This document shows, one piece after another, positions 8,558 to 17,409 of a DNA stretch of 64,000 nt. Below the pieces are notes generated by a model. The model did no database searches and was not told where the DNA came from. It was given only the letters and a program-made list of their open reading frames with translations. This DNA comes from PALSA-612 sp963776375 (GTDB lineage Bacteria; Actinomycetota; Thermoleophilia; Gaiellales; Gaiellaceae). Within the stretch, counting starts at the first letter, position 1. Each line of letters starts with the position of its first letter. The position numbers and the translations under genes were made by a program. The stretch covers positions 558,001 to 622,000 of the forward strand of contig CAVZMF010000002.1 in assembly GCA_963776375.1 (NCBI GenBank), in the 5' to 3' direction.

Positions 8558-9467
8558 CTGGCCCGGCTCGCCGTCCTCGCCGCGATCGTCGCCGTCTGTG
8601 CCGCCGTCGGCTCGGCAGACGCGTCGCGGACGCGTGACCTCTCCGCGTATACCGGGCTCGGGACGTGGCTGGACGTCTACGACAAGGCCCAGTGGCGCGC
8701 GCCGGAGTCGACGGTCGCTGCGATCGCCGCGCGCGGAGTAAAGACCCTCTTTCTCGAGACGGGCAACTCGCGTCAGCCGACCGACCTCGTGCGACCCCGC
8801 CAGCTCGGCGGCCTCGTGGACGCGGCCCACGAGGTCGGCCTGAAGGTGGTCGCCTGGTACCTGCCCACGCTTCTCTATCCGCCCCGCGATCTCCGGCGCG
8901 TACTCGCCGCCGTGCATTTCGCAACGCCCGGGGGCGGACACTTCGACTCCTTCGCGCTCGACATCGAGGCCAGTGACGTGCGCGCGGTGTCGCTCCGGAA
9001 CGCGCGCCTCGCGGCTCTCTCGACGGCGCTGAGAGCGGCCGTCGGCTCCACGTATCCGCTGGGCGCGATCGTGCCGTCTGCGGTCGGCATGGAGCGCCAC
9101 CCGAAGTACTGGCCCGACTTTCCGTACGCGCAGCTGCGGCAGTCGTTCGACGTGTTCCTGCCGATGGCGTACTCCACGTACCGCGTGAAAGGGCGCCTCC
9201 TGAGCGCACGCTACGTCATGCGCAGCGTCGCGCTCCTGCGCGCGGCTGCGGGCGCCGACGCGCCCGTCCACGTGATCGGCGGCATCGCGAGCCGCATCGA
9301 GCGCGACCGATGCGGCCGGGTTCATGGACGCCGTCGCCCGCTGCGGAACGGTGGGCTACAGCCTGTACGACTTCCCGATCACGACGAGCGCCACCTGGAA
9401 GGCGCTCGCGTCCCCGCCGCCGGCGCCGGCTTCCCCGGCCGCGTGCTCGGCGCCGCCGATTCCCTGA
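8558..9467 (+). CDS. Secreted TIM-barrel-like hypothetical protein (one frameshift)
   Basis: The frame opens right after the fusion gene and has no ATG, GTG or TTG before residue 78. A CTG at 8558 begins a convincing signal peptide (LARLAVLAAIVAVCAAVGSA), so CTG is proposed as the start. The body alternates strands and helices in barrel order: VKTLFLETGN, VGLKVVAWYLP, FDSFALDIEAS, FDVFLPMAYST, VHVIGGIAS. This resembles glycoside-hydrolase-like barrels, but no known family is recognised. At about 9300-9310 the frame shifts by one inserted base. The C-terminus continues as AAGFMDAVARCG and GYSLYDFPITT to a proline-rich tail and TGA at 9465. The shift is probably sequence error. It may be cotranscribed with the fusion gene, since only 24 nt separate them. 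Confidence 0.62.
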
Positions 9468-9481
9468 GTACGCTGGCGGGT

Positions 9482-10439
9482 ATGGCCGAGATCGCCGGGA
9501 GAGTCGCCGACGCGTTCGCCGAGCGCGTCCGCGAGCAGGAGGAGCAGAGCGCTCTCGCCGCTCGCCGTGCGCTCGTACGAGACGCGCGGCCGCGGACGCG
9601 CCGAGCCCGAGTGCGCGGTGCGCACGCCCTTCCAGCGCGACCGCGACCGCATCGTCCACTCGAAGGCATTCCGGCGCCTGAAGGGCAAGACGCAGGTGTT
9701 CATCGACCCGCTCGGCGACCACTACCGAACCCGCATGACGCACACGCTGGAGACGACCGCGATCTCCCGCGTCGTCGCCCGGGCGCTGCGGCTGAACGAG
9801 GACCTCGTCGAGGCGATCGGCCTCGGCCACGACACGGGCCACACGCCCTTCGGCCACGCGGGCGAGGACGCGCTCGACGAGGTGCTCCGCGAACGCTTCG
9901 GGCGCCCGTTCCGCCACAACGAGCAGTCCTTCCGGATCGCCGGGCGGCTCAACCTCACCCACGAGGTCTGCGACGGCATCCTCACGCACACCGGCGAGCG
10001 GGAGCCGGCCACGCTCGAGGGGAAGATCGTGCGCATCGTCGACCGCGTCGCCTACATCAACCACGACATCGACGACGCGATGCGCTTCGGGATCCTGGCC
10101 GAGGCGGACCTGCCGCGCGAGGAGATCGACCTGCTCGGGCCGACGGGCGCGAAGCGGATCGACACGCTCGTCCACGACCTCGTCGAGACCTCGGAGGCGG
10201 CCGGCGATATCCGCCAGTCGGACGAGGTGGGGGAGGCGATGCTCTCGCTGCGCGCCTTCATGTTCGAGCGCGTCTATCTCGGCCCGCAGGTGGAGCCGGA
10301 GCACCGCCGCGCGCGCGAGGTGATCCGCCGCGTGTTCGACCACCTGGTCGCGCGCGGAGACGGCCTCGACGACGCGGTCGACTACGTGGCCGGCATGACC
10401 GACCGCTTCGCGCTCACCTTCGCGGAGACGTTGGGGTAG
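9482..10439 (+). CDS. dgt: dGTPase-like deoxynucleoside triphosphate triphosphohydrolase (one frameshift near 9550)
   Basis: HD-domain dNTPase that removes tripolyphosphate from dGTP or other dNTPs and so tunes nucleotide pools. Seen: the family N-terminal signature RTPFQRDRDR with HSKAFRRLKGKTQVF, the first HD histidine in RMTHTLE, the HD pair in GLGHDTGHTPFGHAGED, and the distal Asp in RVAYINHDIDDA. The N-terminus (MAEIAGRVADAFAERVREQE, ATG 9482) is in another frame. One extra base near 9550 separates it from LSPLAVRSYETRGRGRAEPE, which is the normal family order, so the two parts are joined here. Total length is about 318 residues, usual for bacterial Dgt. It lies immediately before dnaG, a frequent pairing in Gram-positives and actinobacteria. 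Confidence 0.9.
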
Positions 10440-10453
10440 CTGGCGGAGCCTAA

Positions 10454-12100
10454 GTGGCGCGGATCAAGCCGGAATCGGTCGAGGCGGTCAAGGCCGCCGC
10501 GGACATCCTCGACGTGATCGGGGCACGGACGCAGCTGCGCAAGGCCGGCGCCCGCTACACGGGCCGCTGCCCGTTCCACGAGGAGCGCACGCCGAGCTTC
10601 TCCGTGAACCCCGTCGAGAAGCTGTACTACTGCTTCGGCTGCGGGGCGGGCGGCGACCTGATCACGTTCGTGAAGGAGACCGAGAACGTCGACTTCGCCG
10701 GGGCGATCGAGTGGCTAGCCGAACGCTTTCGCGTCGAGCTCGAGTACGAGGAGACCTCGCCCGCCGCCGACCGCGCGCGCGAGCGCCGCGAGCGGCTCGG
10801 CAAGCTGCTCGAACAGGCCGCCTCCTTCTACGGGCGCAGCCTGTGGGAGACGGCCGGCGCCGATCCGGCGCGCAGCTACCTGGCCGGCCGTGGGCTCGGC
10901 GAGGAGGTTTGCCGGGCCTTCCGCCTCGGCTTCGCCCCAGGAGGGCAGACGCTGGCGCAGAAGGCGCAGGCGAGCGGGTTCACGCGGGACGAGCTCGCCG
11001 CCGCGGGCCTCGTCAACCGCCGCGGCAACGACTACTTCTCGCAGCGCATTCTCTTCCCGCTCGCCGACGCCCGCGGACGCGTGCTCGGGTTCCAGGCGCG
11101 GAAGCTGCGGGAGGACGACCCGCTGCAGGCCAAGTACGTCAACTCGCCCGAGAGCGACCTGTTCCGTAAGGGCGACGTCCTCTACGGCCTCGACCTGGCC
11201 CGGGCGACCATGGCCAGGCAGGACCGCGCGATCGTGGTCGAGGGCAACACGGACGTGATCGCGCTCCGTCAGGAGGGGCTCGAGCCGGTCGTCGCGGCCA
11301 TGGGCACCGCGCTCACGGACAGGCACCTCCGCCAGCTCGCCAGGCTGACGCAGAACCTCTGGCTCTGCTTCGACGGCGACGCGGCGGGCGAGGCGGCGAC
11401 GCTGCGCGGCATGGAGCTGGCCGCCGAGCAGGGGTTCGTGATCAGGATCGTGACGCTGCCGTCCGGAAGCGACCCCGCCGACCTCGCGACCGGCTTCGAG
11501 GAGCGCCTGGCCGACGCCGTCCCGTTCGCGCTCTACCGCGTGCAGGTCGAGCTGGCCTCGGATGCCGACCAGCAACGGAAGTACGAGCGGGTGAAGGAGA
11601 TCCTCGATCGCCTGCCGGAGTCGCCCGACCGGCAGGAGGCGTGGCGGATCGCAAACGACAGGCTCGGCATCACGATCCAGATCCAGCGCGGCGCGACGGG
11701 GAGCGCGCTGGCAGGCGGGGTGATCTCGCCGAAGCTTCTCGAAGCCGGCGACCGGCTCGAGCGGGACACGCTCGCCGGGTGCATGGCCCACCCGGGCCTC
11801 GTGTCCGACCTGGCGGCGCTGCTGCCCGACCACTTCGACTCGGAGCGCCACCGGAGGGTGCGCGAGCACCTCGTCGAGGGCAGCGAGCCCGAGCCCGACC
11901 TGCTGCCGCTCGTCGCGGAGCTCGATGCGCGTGCGGAGTCCGAGCAGATCACGGAGGAGACGACGAAGGAGCTGCTCCTGCGCATGGCCGAGCGGGGCCT
12001 CCGCCGGGAGCTCGCGCACTCGAACGGCGATCTCGTCAGGACGAAGGAGCTGCAGGAGAAGCTGGAGCGCGTGCGCGAGGCGATCGCCCGGCTGGCGTGA
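10454..12100 (+). CDS. dnaG: DNA primase
   Basis: Synthesises RNA primers for the replication fork. It has 548 residues from GTG 10454, 14 nt after dgt. The N-terminal CHC2 zinc-binding domain is complete: C in GRCPFHEERTPSF, then CFGCGAGGD. The RNA polymerase domain contains YLAGRGLGEEVCRAFRLG and RILFPLADARGRVLGFQAR. The TOPRIM domain has VVEGNTDVIALRQEG (the usual EGYTD reads EGNTD here) and WLCFDGDAAG. The C-terminal helicase-binding part is somewhat short compared with the roughly 600-residue proteins of other bacteria. TGA 12098-12100 is followed at once by the TPP riboswitch. Confidence 0.96.
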   Translation: MARIKPESVEAVKAAADILDVIGARTQLRKAGARYTGRCPFHEERTPSFSVNPVEKLYYCFGCGAGGDLITFVKETENVDFAGAIEWLAERFRVELEYEETSPAADRARERRERLGKLLEQAASFYGRSLWETAGADPARSYLAGRGLGEEVCRAFRLGFAPGGQTLAQKAQASGFTRDELAAAGLVNRRGNDYFSQRILFPLADARGRVLGFQARKLREDDPLQAKYVNSPESDLFRKGDVLYGLDLARATMARQDRAIVVEGNTDVIALRQEGLEPVVAAMGTALTDRHLRQLARLTQNLWLCFDGDAAGEAATLRGMELAAEQGFVIRIVTLPSGSDPADLATGFEERLADAVPFALYRVQVELASDADQQRKYERVKEILDRLPESPDRQEAWRIANDRLGITIQIQRGATGSALAGGVISPKLLEAGDRLERDTLAGCMAHPGLVSDLAALLPDHFDSERHRRVREHLVEGSEPEPDLLPLVAELDARAESEQITEETTKELLLRMAERGLRRELAHSNGDLVRTKELQEKLERVREAIARLA

Positions 12101-12106
12101 GCTAGG

Positions 12107-12205
12107 CTTGCGGCAGGCGGGAGCCCCTGACGGGGGCTGAGAGGCGGCCACGAGGCGCGCGACCGCAGAACCTGATCCGGGTCATGCCGGCGAAGGGAGC
12201 GCAGG
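12107..12205 (+). promoter_or_regulatory. TPP riboswitch (THI element)
   Basis: The conserved TPP-aptamer blocks are present in order: GGGAGCCC, then GGGGGCTGAGAGG, ACCTGATCCGGGTCATGCC and GGCGAAGGGAG. A closing P1 stem can be drawn between CTTGCG (12107-12112) and CGCAGG (12200-12205). It sits in the gap before thiG, as expected for thiamine-repressed biosynthesis. The thiG ribosome-binding purines (AAGGGAG 12193-12199 and AGGAG 12203-12207) lie in or beside the 3' part of the aptamer. Direct control of translation is therefore likely: thiamine pyrophosphate binding would hide the site. No separate terminator hairpin with a U tract is seen. Confidence 0.95.
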
Positions 12206-12209
12206 AGCA

Positions 12210-12980
12210 GTGAACGATCCCCTGACAATTGCCGGGCGCGAGTTCCGCTCGCGGCTGATCACGGGGACCGGGAAGTACCCGTCGTTCGAGGCCATGCGCG
12301 ACGCCGTCGTCGCCTCGGCCTGCGAGCTCGTCACCGTCGCGGTGCGCCGCATCGACCTGGACGACGTAGGCGAGGCGATCACGGACTGGCTGCCCGAGGG
12401 CGTCACGCTCCTGCCGAACACGGCCGGCTGCCAGAGCGCCGAGGAGGCCGTCCGCGTCGCGCGGCTCGCGCGGGCCGGCGGCCTACCGGACTGGATCAAG
12501 CTCGAGGTCATCCCCGACCCGCGCTACCTGCTGCCGGACGGCGAGGAGACACTTCGCGCGGCGACGCAACTCGTCGACGAGGGCTTCACCGTCCTTCCCT
12601 ACGTGCAGCCGGATCCGGTGCTACAGCGCAAGCTCGAGGCGGCCGGCTGCGCGACGGTCATGCCGCTCGCGGCGCCGATCGGCTCCGGGCGCGGGCTCAA
12701 GCTCCGCCACGCGATCGAGATCATGATCGAGCAGGCCGAGGTGCCGGTGATCGTCGATGCGGGTCTCGGTGCGCCCTCGCAGGCCGCGGAGTGCATGGAG
12801 ATGGGTGCCGGCGGGGTACTCGTCAACACCGCGATCGGGCTGGCAGACGATCCGGCGGCGATGGCGCGGGCGTTCGCACTGGCCGTCGAGGCGGGCCGGG
12901 CCGCGCATCTCGCCGGGCTGATCGACGAGTCGCGCGAGGCCCGTCCCTCGAGCCCGATCACCGGGCTCGTCACCTCGTGA
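12210..12980 (+). CDS. thiG: Thiazole synthase
   Basis: Makes the thiazole phosphate of thiamine from deoxyxylulose 5-phosphate, dehydroglycine and ThiS-thiocarboxylate. It has 256 residues from GTG 12210. Family motifs are ITGTGKYPSFEAMRDAV at the N-terminus, ELVTVAVRRIDL, LLPNTAGCQSAEEAV, the Schiff-base lysine in DWIKLEVIPD, MPLAAPIGSGRGL, and the phosphate-binding loops VIVDAGLGAPSQAAECMEMG and GVLVNTAIGLADDP. The position behind the TPP riboswitch and the ATGA-type overlap with thiS support a thi operon. The length is normal. Confidence 0.97.
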   Translation: MNDPLTIAGREFRSRLITGTGKYPSFEAMRDAVVASACELVTVAVRRIDLDDVGEAITDWLPEGVTLLPNTAGCQSAEEAVRVARLARAGGLPDWIKLEVIPDPRYLLPDGEETLRAATQLVDEGFTVLPYVQPDPVLQRKLEAAGCATVMPLAAPIGSGRGLKLRHAIEIMIEQAEVPVIVDAGLGAPSQAAECMEMGAGGVLVNTAIGLADDPAAMARAFALAVEAGRAAHLAGLIDESREARPSSPITGLVTS

Positions 12981-13177
12981 ACGTCGTCTGCAACGGCAAG
13001 CCGCTCGAGCTGGAGCCCGAGGCGACGGTCTCGCGGCTGCTGGACGCGCTCGGGCTGGACGGACCCTACGCCCTCGTGGAGCGGAACGGCGAGCCGGTCG
13101 AGCGCGAGCGGTACGACGAGACGGCGCTCGAGGAGGGGGACAGGCTCGTTGTCGCGCGGCCCGTCGCCGGCGGCTAG
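12977..13177 (+). CDS. thiS: Sulfur carrier protein ThiS
   Basis: A 66-residue ubiquitin-like sulfur carrier. The start GTG at 12977 overlaps the thiG stop (GTGA). The beta-grasp order is clear: VVCNGKPLELEPEATVSRLL, then ALVERNGEPVERERYDE, and LEEGDRLVVARPVAGG with the terminal Gly-Gly that is adenylated and thiocarboxylated. It donates sulfur to ThiG. Its 3' end overlaps the proposed thiE start by 29 nt. Confidence 0.95.
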   Translation: MNVVCNGKPLELEPEATVSRLLDALGLDGPYALVERNGEPVERERYDETALEEGDRLVVARPVAGG

Positions 13178-13754
13178 CGCCCGCCTCTACCTGATCACCG
13201 CCGCCCGGCCGGACCTGGCCGTGTTCCTCGAGGCCGCCGTCCGCGGGGGCGTCGACATCGTCCAGATCCGGGAGAAGGAGCTGCCCGACGAGGAGCTGAT
13301 CCCGGTCTTGCACGAGGTGCGGCAGGTGACTCGCCGGCTCGGCGTGCCCCTCGTCGTCAACGACCGTCCCGATCTCGCTGCGCTCGTCGGGGCCGACTAC
13401 GTCCATGTCGGCCAGGACGACCTGCCCGTCGAGATGGCACGCCGGTTCGGCGTCGCCGTCGGCCTGTCGACGCATGCGCCGGAGGAGATCGACGGCGCCG
13501 GCGGCGACTACATCGGCGTCGGCCCGGTGTACGCGACGCCGACGAAGGAGGGCCGGCCGGCCGTGGGGCTGGAACTCGTGCGCTATGCGGCCACGCATGC
13601 GCGGCAGCCGTGGTTCGCGATCGGCGGCATCGACGAGACGAACGCCGGGGACGTCGTCGCTGCGGGCGCGACCAGGATCGCGGTCGTCCGGGCGATCGGG
13701 GACGCGGGCGACCCCGAGCGGGCGGCGGCGGCGCTGAAAGCCACGCTCCGGTAG
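13149..13754 (+). CDS. thiE: Thiamine-phosphate synthase
   Basis: Joins the thiazole and pyrimidine phosphates into thiamine phosphate. It has 201 residues, starting at TTG 13149 inside thiS; no later start precedes the conserved LYLITAARPDLA strand. Motifs are DIVQIREKELPDEEL, VPLVVNDRPDLAALVGADYV, HVGQDDLP, the pyrophosphate loop VGLSTHAPEE, YIGVGPVYATPTKEG, and the C-terminal WFAIGGIDETN with AVVRAIGDA. It completes the thiG-thiS-thiE operon. thiC and thiD are not in the window. Confidence 0.95.
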   Translation: MSRGPSPAASARLYLITAARPDLAVFLEAAVRGGVDIVQIREKELPDEELIPVLHEVRQVTRRLGVPLVVNDRPDLAALVGADYVHVGQDDLPVEMARRFGVAVGLSTHAPEEIDGAGGDYIGVGPVYATPTKEGRPAVGLELVRYAATHARQPWFAIGGIDETNAGDVVAAGATRIAVVRAIGDAGDPERAAAALKATLR

Positions 13755-13784
13755 CCGGTACACTGGCGCTGCCTTGACGGCCGG

Positions 13785-13859
<75 letters not shown>

Positions 13860-13863
13860 GAAA

Positions 13864-13887
13864 AGAGCCTGCACACGGGCTCTTTTT
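13864..13887 (+). terminator. Rho-independent terminator after tRNA-Asn
   Basis: AGAGCC (13864-13869) pairs with GGCTCT (13878-13883) around an 8-nt loop and runs into a T tract (five Ts, 13883-13887). It lies 7 nt after the tRNA and before the subtilase gene. Confidence 0.85.
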
Positions 13888-13919
13888 GCGCGAGCACGCC
13901 AATGAAGGGAGCCGACCCG

Positions 13920-15905
13920 ATGCAGCCTGGCCGTCAGCTCGTTCCGAAGCGCAGGCGCGTGCGCCGTCTCCTCGCTTCGTCGGCTGTCCTGGCGACACTC
14001 GCCGGGGCGGCGCTCCTCGTGCAGGGGACGGCGGCGGCCGTGAGCGTCCCGCTGGGCCGGACCACGCTGACGGCGCCGCTCGTGAAGTCGTCGCCGGGGC
14101 TGCCGCGCCTCGACACACGGCTGGCCCTGCTGGCGCGCCACCCGCAGGCGAGCTGGGCGAAGTCGCCTGCGGCCGGTGAGCTCGGCCTCCAGGTGCAGCG
14201 GGGCCGCGTGCGCGTCGACGTGTCGGCGCGCAACGTGAAGGCCGCCTCTGCCGCCGTCCGTCGCCTGGGAGGGGCGGTCAGGATGACCTGGCACACGCAC
14301 GTCATCGCGCTCGTGCCGCCCGCCTCGCTTGCGGAGCTCTCCCGGTCCGCCTCCGTCGCGTTCGTGCGCCTGCCGGAGACGGGGACAGACGAGAGCGTCA
14401 CCGGCGAGGAGGTCCAGGCCAGCCTGGCGTCCACGCTGCAAACGAAGGGAATCACCGGCAAGGGCGTGAAGGTCGCGATCATCGACGGGGGCTTCCTCGG
14501 CCTCTCGAGCCTCCAGTCCAGCGGCGATATTCCCGCGAACGTGACGACGGGCGACTTCTGCGGAGGCAGGTTCTCGTTCGCGACGGAGCACGGGACGGCG
14601 GTCACCGAGATCGTCCACGAGATGGCTCCGGACGCCCAGCTCTACCTCGCGTGTACGAGCGACGAGGCCTCGGTACTCGACGCCGAGCGCTGGGCGAAGG
14701 CGAGGGGAGTGCGGATCATCAACTTCTCCATCGGGTACTTCGCCTCCGGGCGCGGCGACGGCTCGGGCATCGTCGGATCAGCCGCCGCCGACGCGCGCGC
14801 GAACGGCATCCTCTGGGTCAGCGCAGCGGGGAACCACGCGCAGGAGCACTGGTCAGGGACGTTCACAGATGCGAACGGCAACGGCTACAACGACTTCACG
14901 CCCGGGGACGAGACGAACAGCCTCGTCCTCGACCGCGGCGAGGGCGTCTGCGGAGAGCTCAAGTGGGACGAGTGGCCGTCCGCGAAGTCGGACTTCGACC
15001 TCGCCCTCTACTCCGATTCGAACCAGCTTCTCGCGCAGTCCACGAACACGCAGAACGGGTCCCAGCCGCCGGTCGAGCAGACGTGCTACCAGAACCTGAC
15101 CGGCGGCTTGCAGACCGTCGGATGGATGATCTTCGGCGCCCACGTGGTCTCGACGCCGCGGATCGACCTGTTCTCGATCGGCACCAGTGAGTCGCTCCAG
15201 TACCAGACGGCCGCCGGGAGCATCGTCGACCCGGCCACGTCGCCGAGCGCGCTCGCGGTCGGTGCACTGTGCTGGCAGAACAACACGCTCGAGTTCTACA
15301 GCTCGCAGGGCCCCACGATCGACGGCCGCGTCAAGCCCGACCTCGCCGCCCAGGACAGCGTCTCGAACGGGACGTACGGGCCGTTCTTCAGCTCGTGCCC
15401 GTCGGGCTTCGCGGGTACGTCGGCCGCGGCGCCGACCGTCGCCGGAGCGGCCGCGCTCGTCGAGCAGGCGAACCCGTCCTTCAGGGCCGCCCAGCTCCAG
15501 GCCTTCCTGCAGCAGAAGGCTGCCGTCGACATCGGCGCTCCGGGTGTGGACGACCAGAGCGGCGCCGGCGCGCTGCGCCTGCCGACGACGCTGACCGCTC
15601 CCGACCGGACGCGCCCCACGGCCCGCGCGCTGCCGAGCAGGGGCAAGCGCGGGCACGTCGTGAAGCTCTTCTCGCGGCTGTTCGACAATTCCGGCCGGCT
15701 CAGACTGCGCGACCAGGTCAAGCGGAACGGGCACGTGATCAAGTCATACACCACCGTTTTCATGTCCACGCCGTCGGCGGAGACAGGCTTCGTCAACTGG
15801 CCGGCGCCGGCCGGGATCAAGGGCACGATCACCCACTGCGTGCGCGCACAGGACCGGGCGGGGAACGTCAGCGCGGTTACGTGCGCGAAGGTCACGCTGA
15901 GCTGA
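13920..15905 (+). CDS. Secreted S8 (subtilisin-like) serine peptidase
   Basis: A 661-residue exported protease. Start ATG 13920 is chosen because AAGGGAG lies 8 nt upstream; an ATG at 13902 is in frame but unsupported. A signal peptide is visible (basic KRRRVRRLL, then a hydrophobic stretch ending in GTAAA). The catalytic triad is D189 (VAIIDGGFLGL), H224 (ATEHGTAVTEI) and S501 (GTSAAAPTVAGAA). The oxyanion Asn region reads WVSAAGNHAQ. An insert of about 150 residues before the Ser block resembles the pre-peptidase-like beta domains of large subtilases, and a beta-rich C-terminal domain follows after about residue 560. Substrate unknown, presumably extracellular protein. Confidence 0.92.
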   Translation: MQPGRQLVPKRRRVRRLLASSAVLATLAGAALLVQGTAAAVSVPLGRTTLTAPLVKSSPGLPRLDTRLALLARHPQASWAKSPAAGELGLQVQRGRVRVDVSARNVKAASAAVRRLGGAVRMTWHTHVIALVPPASLAELSRSASVAFVRLPETGTDESVTGEEVQASLASTLQTKGITGKGVKVAIIDGGFLGLSSLQSSGDIPANVTTGDFCGGRFSFATEHGTAVTEIVHEMAPDAQLYLACTSDEASVLDAERWAKARGVRIINFSIGYFASGRGDGSGIVGSAAADARANGILWVSAAGNHAQEHWSGTFTDANGNGYNDFTPGDETNSLVLDRGEGVCGELKWDEWPSAKSDFDLALYSDSNQLLAQSTNTQNGSQPPVEQTCYQNLTGGLQTVGWMIFGAHVVSTPRIDLFSIGTSESLQYQTAAGSIVDPATSPSALAVGALCWQNNTLEFYSSQGPTIDGRVKPDLAAQDSVSNGTYGPFFSSCPSGFAGTSAAAPTVAGAAALVEQANPSFRAAQLQAFLQQKAAVDIGAPGVDDQSGAGALRLPTTLTAPDRTRPTARALPSRGKRGHVVKLFSRLFDNSGRLRLRDQVKRNGHVIKSYTTVFMSTPSAETGFVNWPAPAGIKGTITHCVRAQDRAGNVSAVTCAKVTLS

Positions 15906-15925
15906 GGTTTCGCCCGGTCCAAAAC

Positions 15926-15960
15926 GAAGACCCGCTTGGGCAGGCGACCGGCGGGTCTTC
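15926..15960 (+). terminator. Hairpin after the subtilase gene
   Basis: GAAGACCCGC (15926-15935) and GCGGGTCTTC (15951-15960) form a perfect 10-bp stem with a 15-nt loop, 20 nt after the stop codon. There is no T tract, so termination would rely on the stem or on Rho. Confidence 0.65.
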
Positions 15961-16139
15961 GGTGTCCGGTCGCACGTACGACTTGCCGGAGGGATGAAGG
16001 CGAGTCTGCGTACGGCCGGAGAGTCCCAAGGGAACCGTTTTCGCGCCCGTCCCGGCATCCTCCGATCGGTTGAGCGTGCGGATGAGCCAGAGCCCGGGTG
16101 GCCGCGCGCGTCCCGCGCCCGCTTGCGTATCGTCGGGTG

Positions 16140-17330
16140 ATGCCCGCCGCGCGACTCTCCCGGAAGCGGCTCCTGGCCGTCGCGGGGGGCGCGTTCGGCG
16201 CGGCTGTGATCGCCCCGCGTGGTGCTCGTGGCGCGGGCCGGGCCCTTCCGTCGCCGGCCCGCTCGGGGCTCGATCACATCGTCGTCGTGATGATGGAGAA
16301 CCGCTCGTTCGACCATCTGCTCGGCTGGCTTCCCGGCGCCGACGGCAGGCAGGCCGGGCTGACGTATCTCGACAAGCGCGGTGTCGCACAGTCGACCTAC
16401 CGGCTGGCGCCGGACTTCCAGGGCTGCGGGCACGCGGATCCCGATCACAGTTACGCCGGCAGCCGGGTCGCGTACGACGGCGGGCGCTGCGACGGATTCC
16501 TGAGGGCCGGCAACAACGACCTGTACGCGATCGGCTACTACACGCAGGGCGACCTGCCCTTCTTCGGCGCCGCTGCCCCGGCCTGGACCGTCTGCGACCG
16601 GTACTTCGCGTCGATCCTCGGCCCGACGTTCTCGAACCGGATGTACGTCCACGCGGGCCGCACCGACCGCACCACCGACCTGCCCGTGCCGAGCAGCCTG
16701 CGCACGATCTGGGACCTGCTCCGCGCGCGTGGGATCAGCGGCCGCTACTACCGGCGCAACTTCTCCTTCCTCGGGCTCTGGGGGGCGAAGTACTCGCGGA
16801 TCACGCGCTCGTACCCCGAGTTCCTCCGCGACTGCCGCACGGGCAAGCTGCCGGCCGTCGCGTACGTCGATCCCGCCTACACCCTGCCGGTGCTCGGGCT
16901 GGGGAGCGACTACCACCCGCCGTCCGACATCCGCGCGGGCGAGTGGTTCCTGTCCCAGGTCTACTCGGCCGTCACGTCGAGCCCGGCCTGGCCCCGGACG
17001 CTGCTCGTGATCACGTTCGACGAATGGGGCGGCTTCTTCGAGCACGTCCCGCCGCAGCGCGCCCCGGACGTCGCCGCGCGCTACGCGCTGCGCGGCTTCC
17101 GGGTGCCGACTGTGCTTGTCTCTCCGTTCGCGCGCCGCGGGCACGTCGACCACGGCGTGTACGACCACACCTCGATCCTGAAGCTGATCGAGTGGCGCTT
17201 CGGGCTGCCCGCGTTGGCGCCGCGCGACCGCGCGGCCAGGAACCTGGCCGCCGCCCTCGACTTCTCGCGGCGCGATCTGCGCGCACCGTCGTTCGCGGTT
17301 CCGCGCTTCGAGACCAGCCCGTCCTGCTAG
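16140..17330 (+). CDS. Phosphoesterase family protein (phospholipase C / acid phosphatase type), exported
   Basis: A 396-residue protein from ATG 16140. The N-terminus SRKRLLAVAGGAFGAAVIAP is a signal-like sequence of Tat-like character but with RK instead of RR. The phosphoesterase core is clear: IVVVMMENRSFDHLLGWLPG with the metal-binding Glu-Asn and Asp, YDGGRCDGFL, WTVCDRYFASILGPTFSNRM, VITFDEWGGFFEHVPP, and the closing VPTVLVSPFARRGHVDHG and YDHTSILKLIEWRFG. This family includes non-haemolytic phospholipases C and AcpA-like acid phosphatases. Which substrate is used cannot be told. It is monocistronic between two hairpins. Confidence 0.9.
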   Translation: MPAARLSRKRLLAVAGGAFGAAVIAPRGARGAGRALPSPARSGLDHIVVVMMENRSFDHLLGWLPGADGRQAGLTYLDKRGVAQSTYRLAPDFQGCGHADPDHSYAGSRVAYDGGRCDGFLRAGNNDLYAIGYYTQGDLPFFGAAAPAWTVCDRYFASILGPTFSNRMYVHAGRTDRTTDLPVPSSLRTIWDLLRARGISGRYYRRNFSFLGLWGAKYSRITRSYPEFLRDCRTGKLPAVAYVDPAYTLPVLGLGSDYHPPSDIRAGEWFLSQVYSAVTSSPAWPRTLLVITFDEWGGFFEHVPPQRAPDVAARYALRGFRVPTVLVSPFARRGHVDHGVYDHTSILKLIEWRFGLPALAPRDRAARNLAAALDFSRRDLRAPSFAVPRFETSPSC

Positions 17331-17369
17331 CCCCGAAAGGAGGCCGGATCGCCGCTGCTACGCTCGGAG

Positions 17370-17390
17370 AGCCCGCCCGTGCGGGCTTTT
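17370..17390 (+). terminator. Rho-independent terminator after the phosphoesterase
   Basis: AGCCCGC (17370-17376), loop CCGT, GCGGGCT (17381-17387), then a short run of Ts, 40 nt after the stop codon. Confidence 0.8.
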
Positions 17391-17409
17391 CCATGGAGAG
17401 ACGAGGCCG

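Noticed and set aside
6041..9325. 1094-residue minus-strand open frame across the kinase fusion and the barrel-like gene
   Set aside because: Low-complexity Arg/Asp/Val-rich antisense of clearly conserved plus-strand genes; long open antisense frames are expected in GC-rich DNA.
9482..10439. Programmed ribosomal frameshift in dgt
   Set aside because: No slippery sequence or downstream pseudoknot at the shift; the same +1 insertion pattern occurs in many unrelated genes in the window, so sequence error is simpler.
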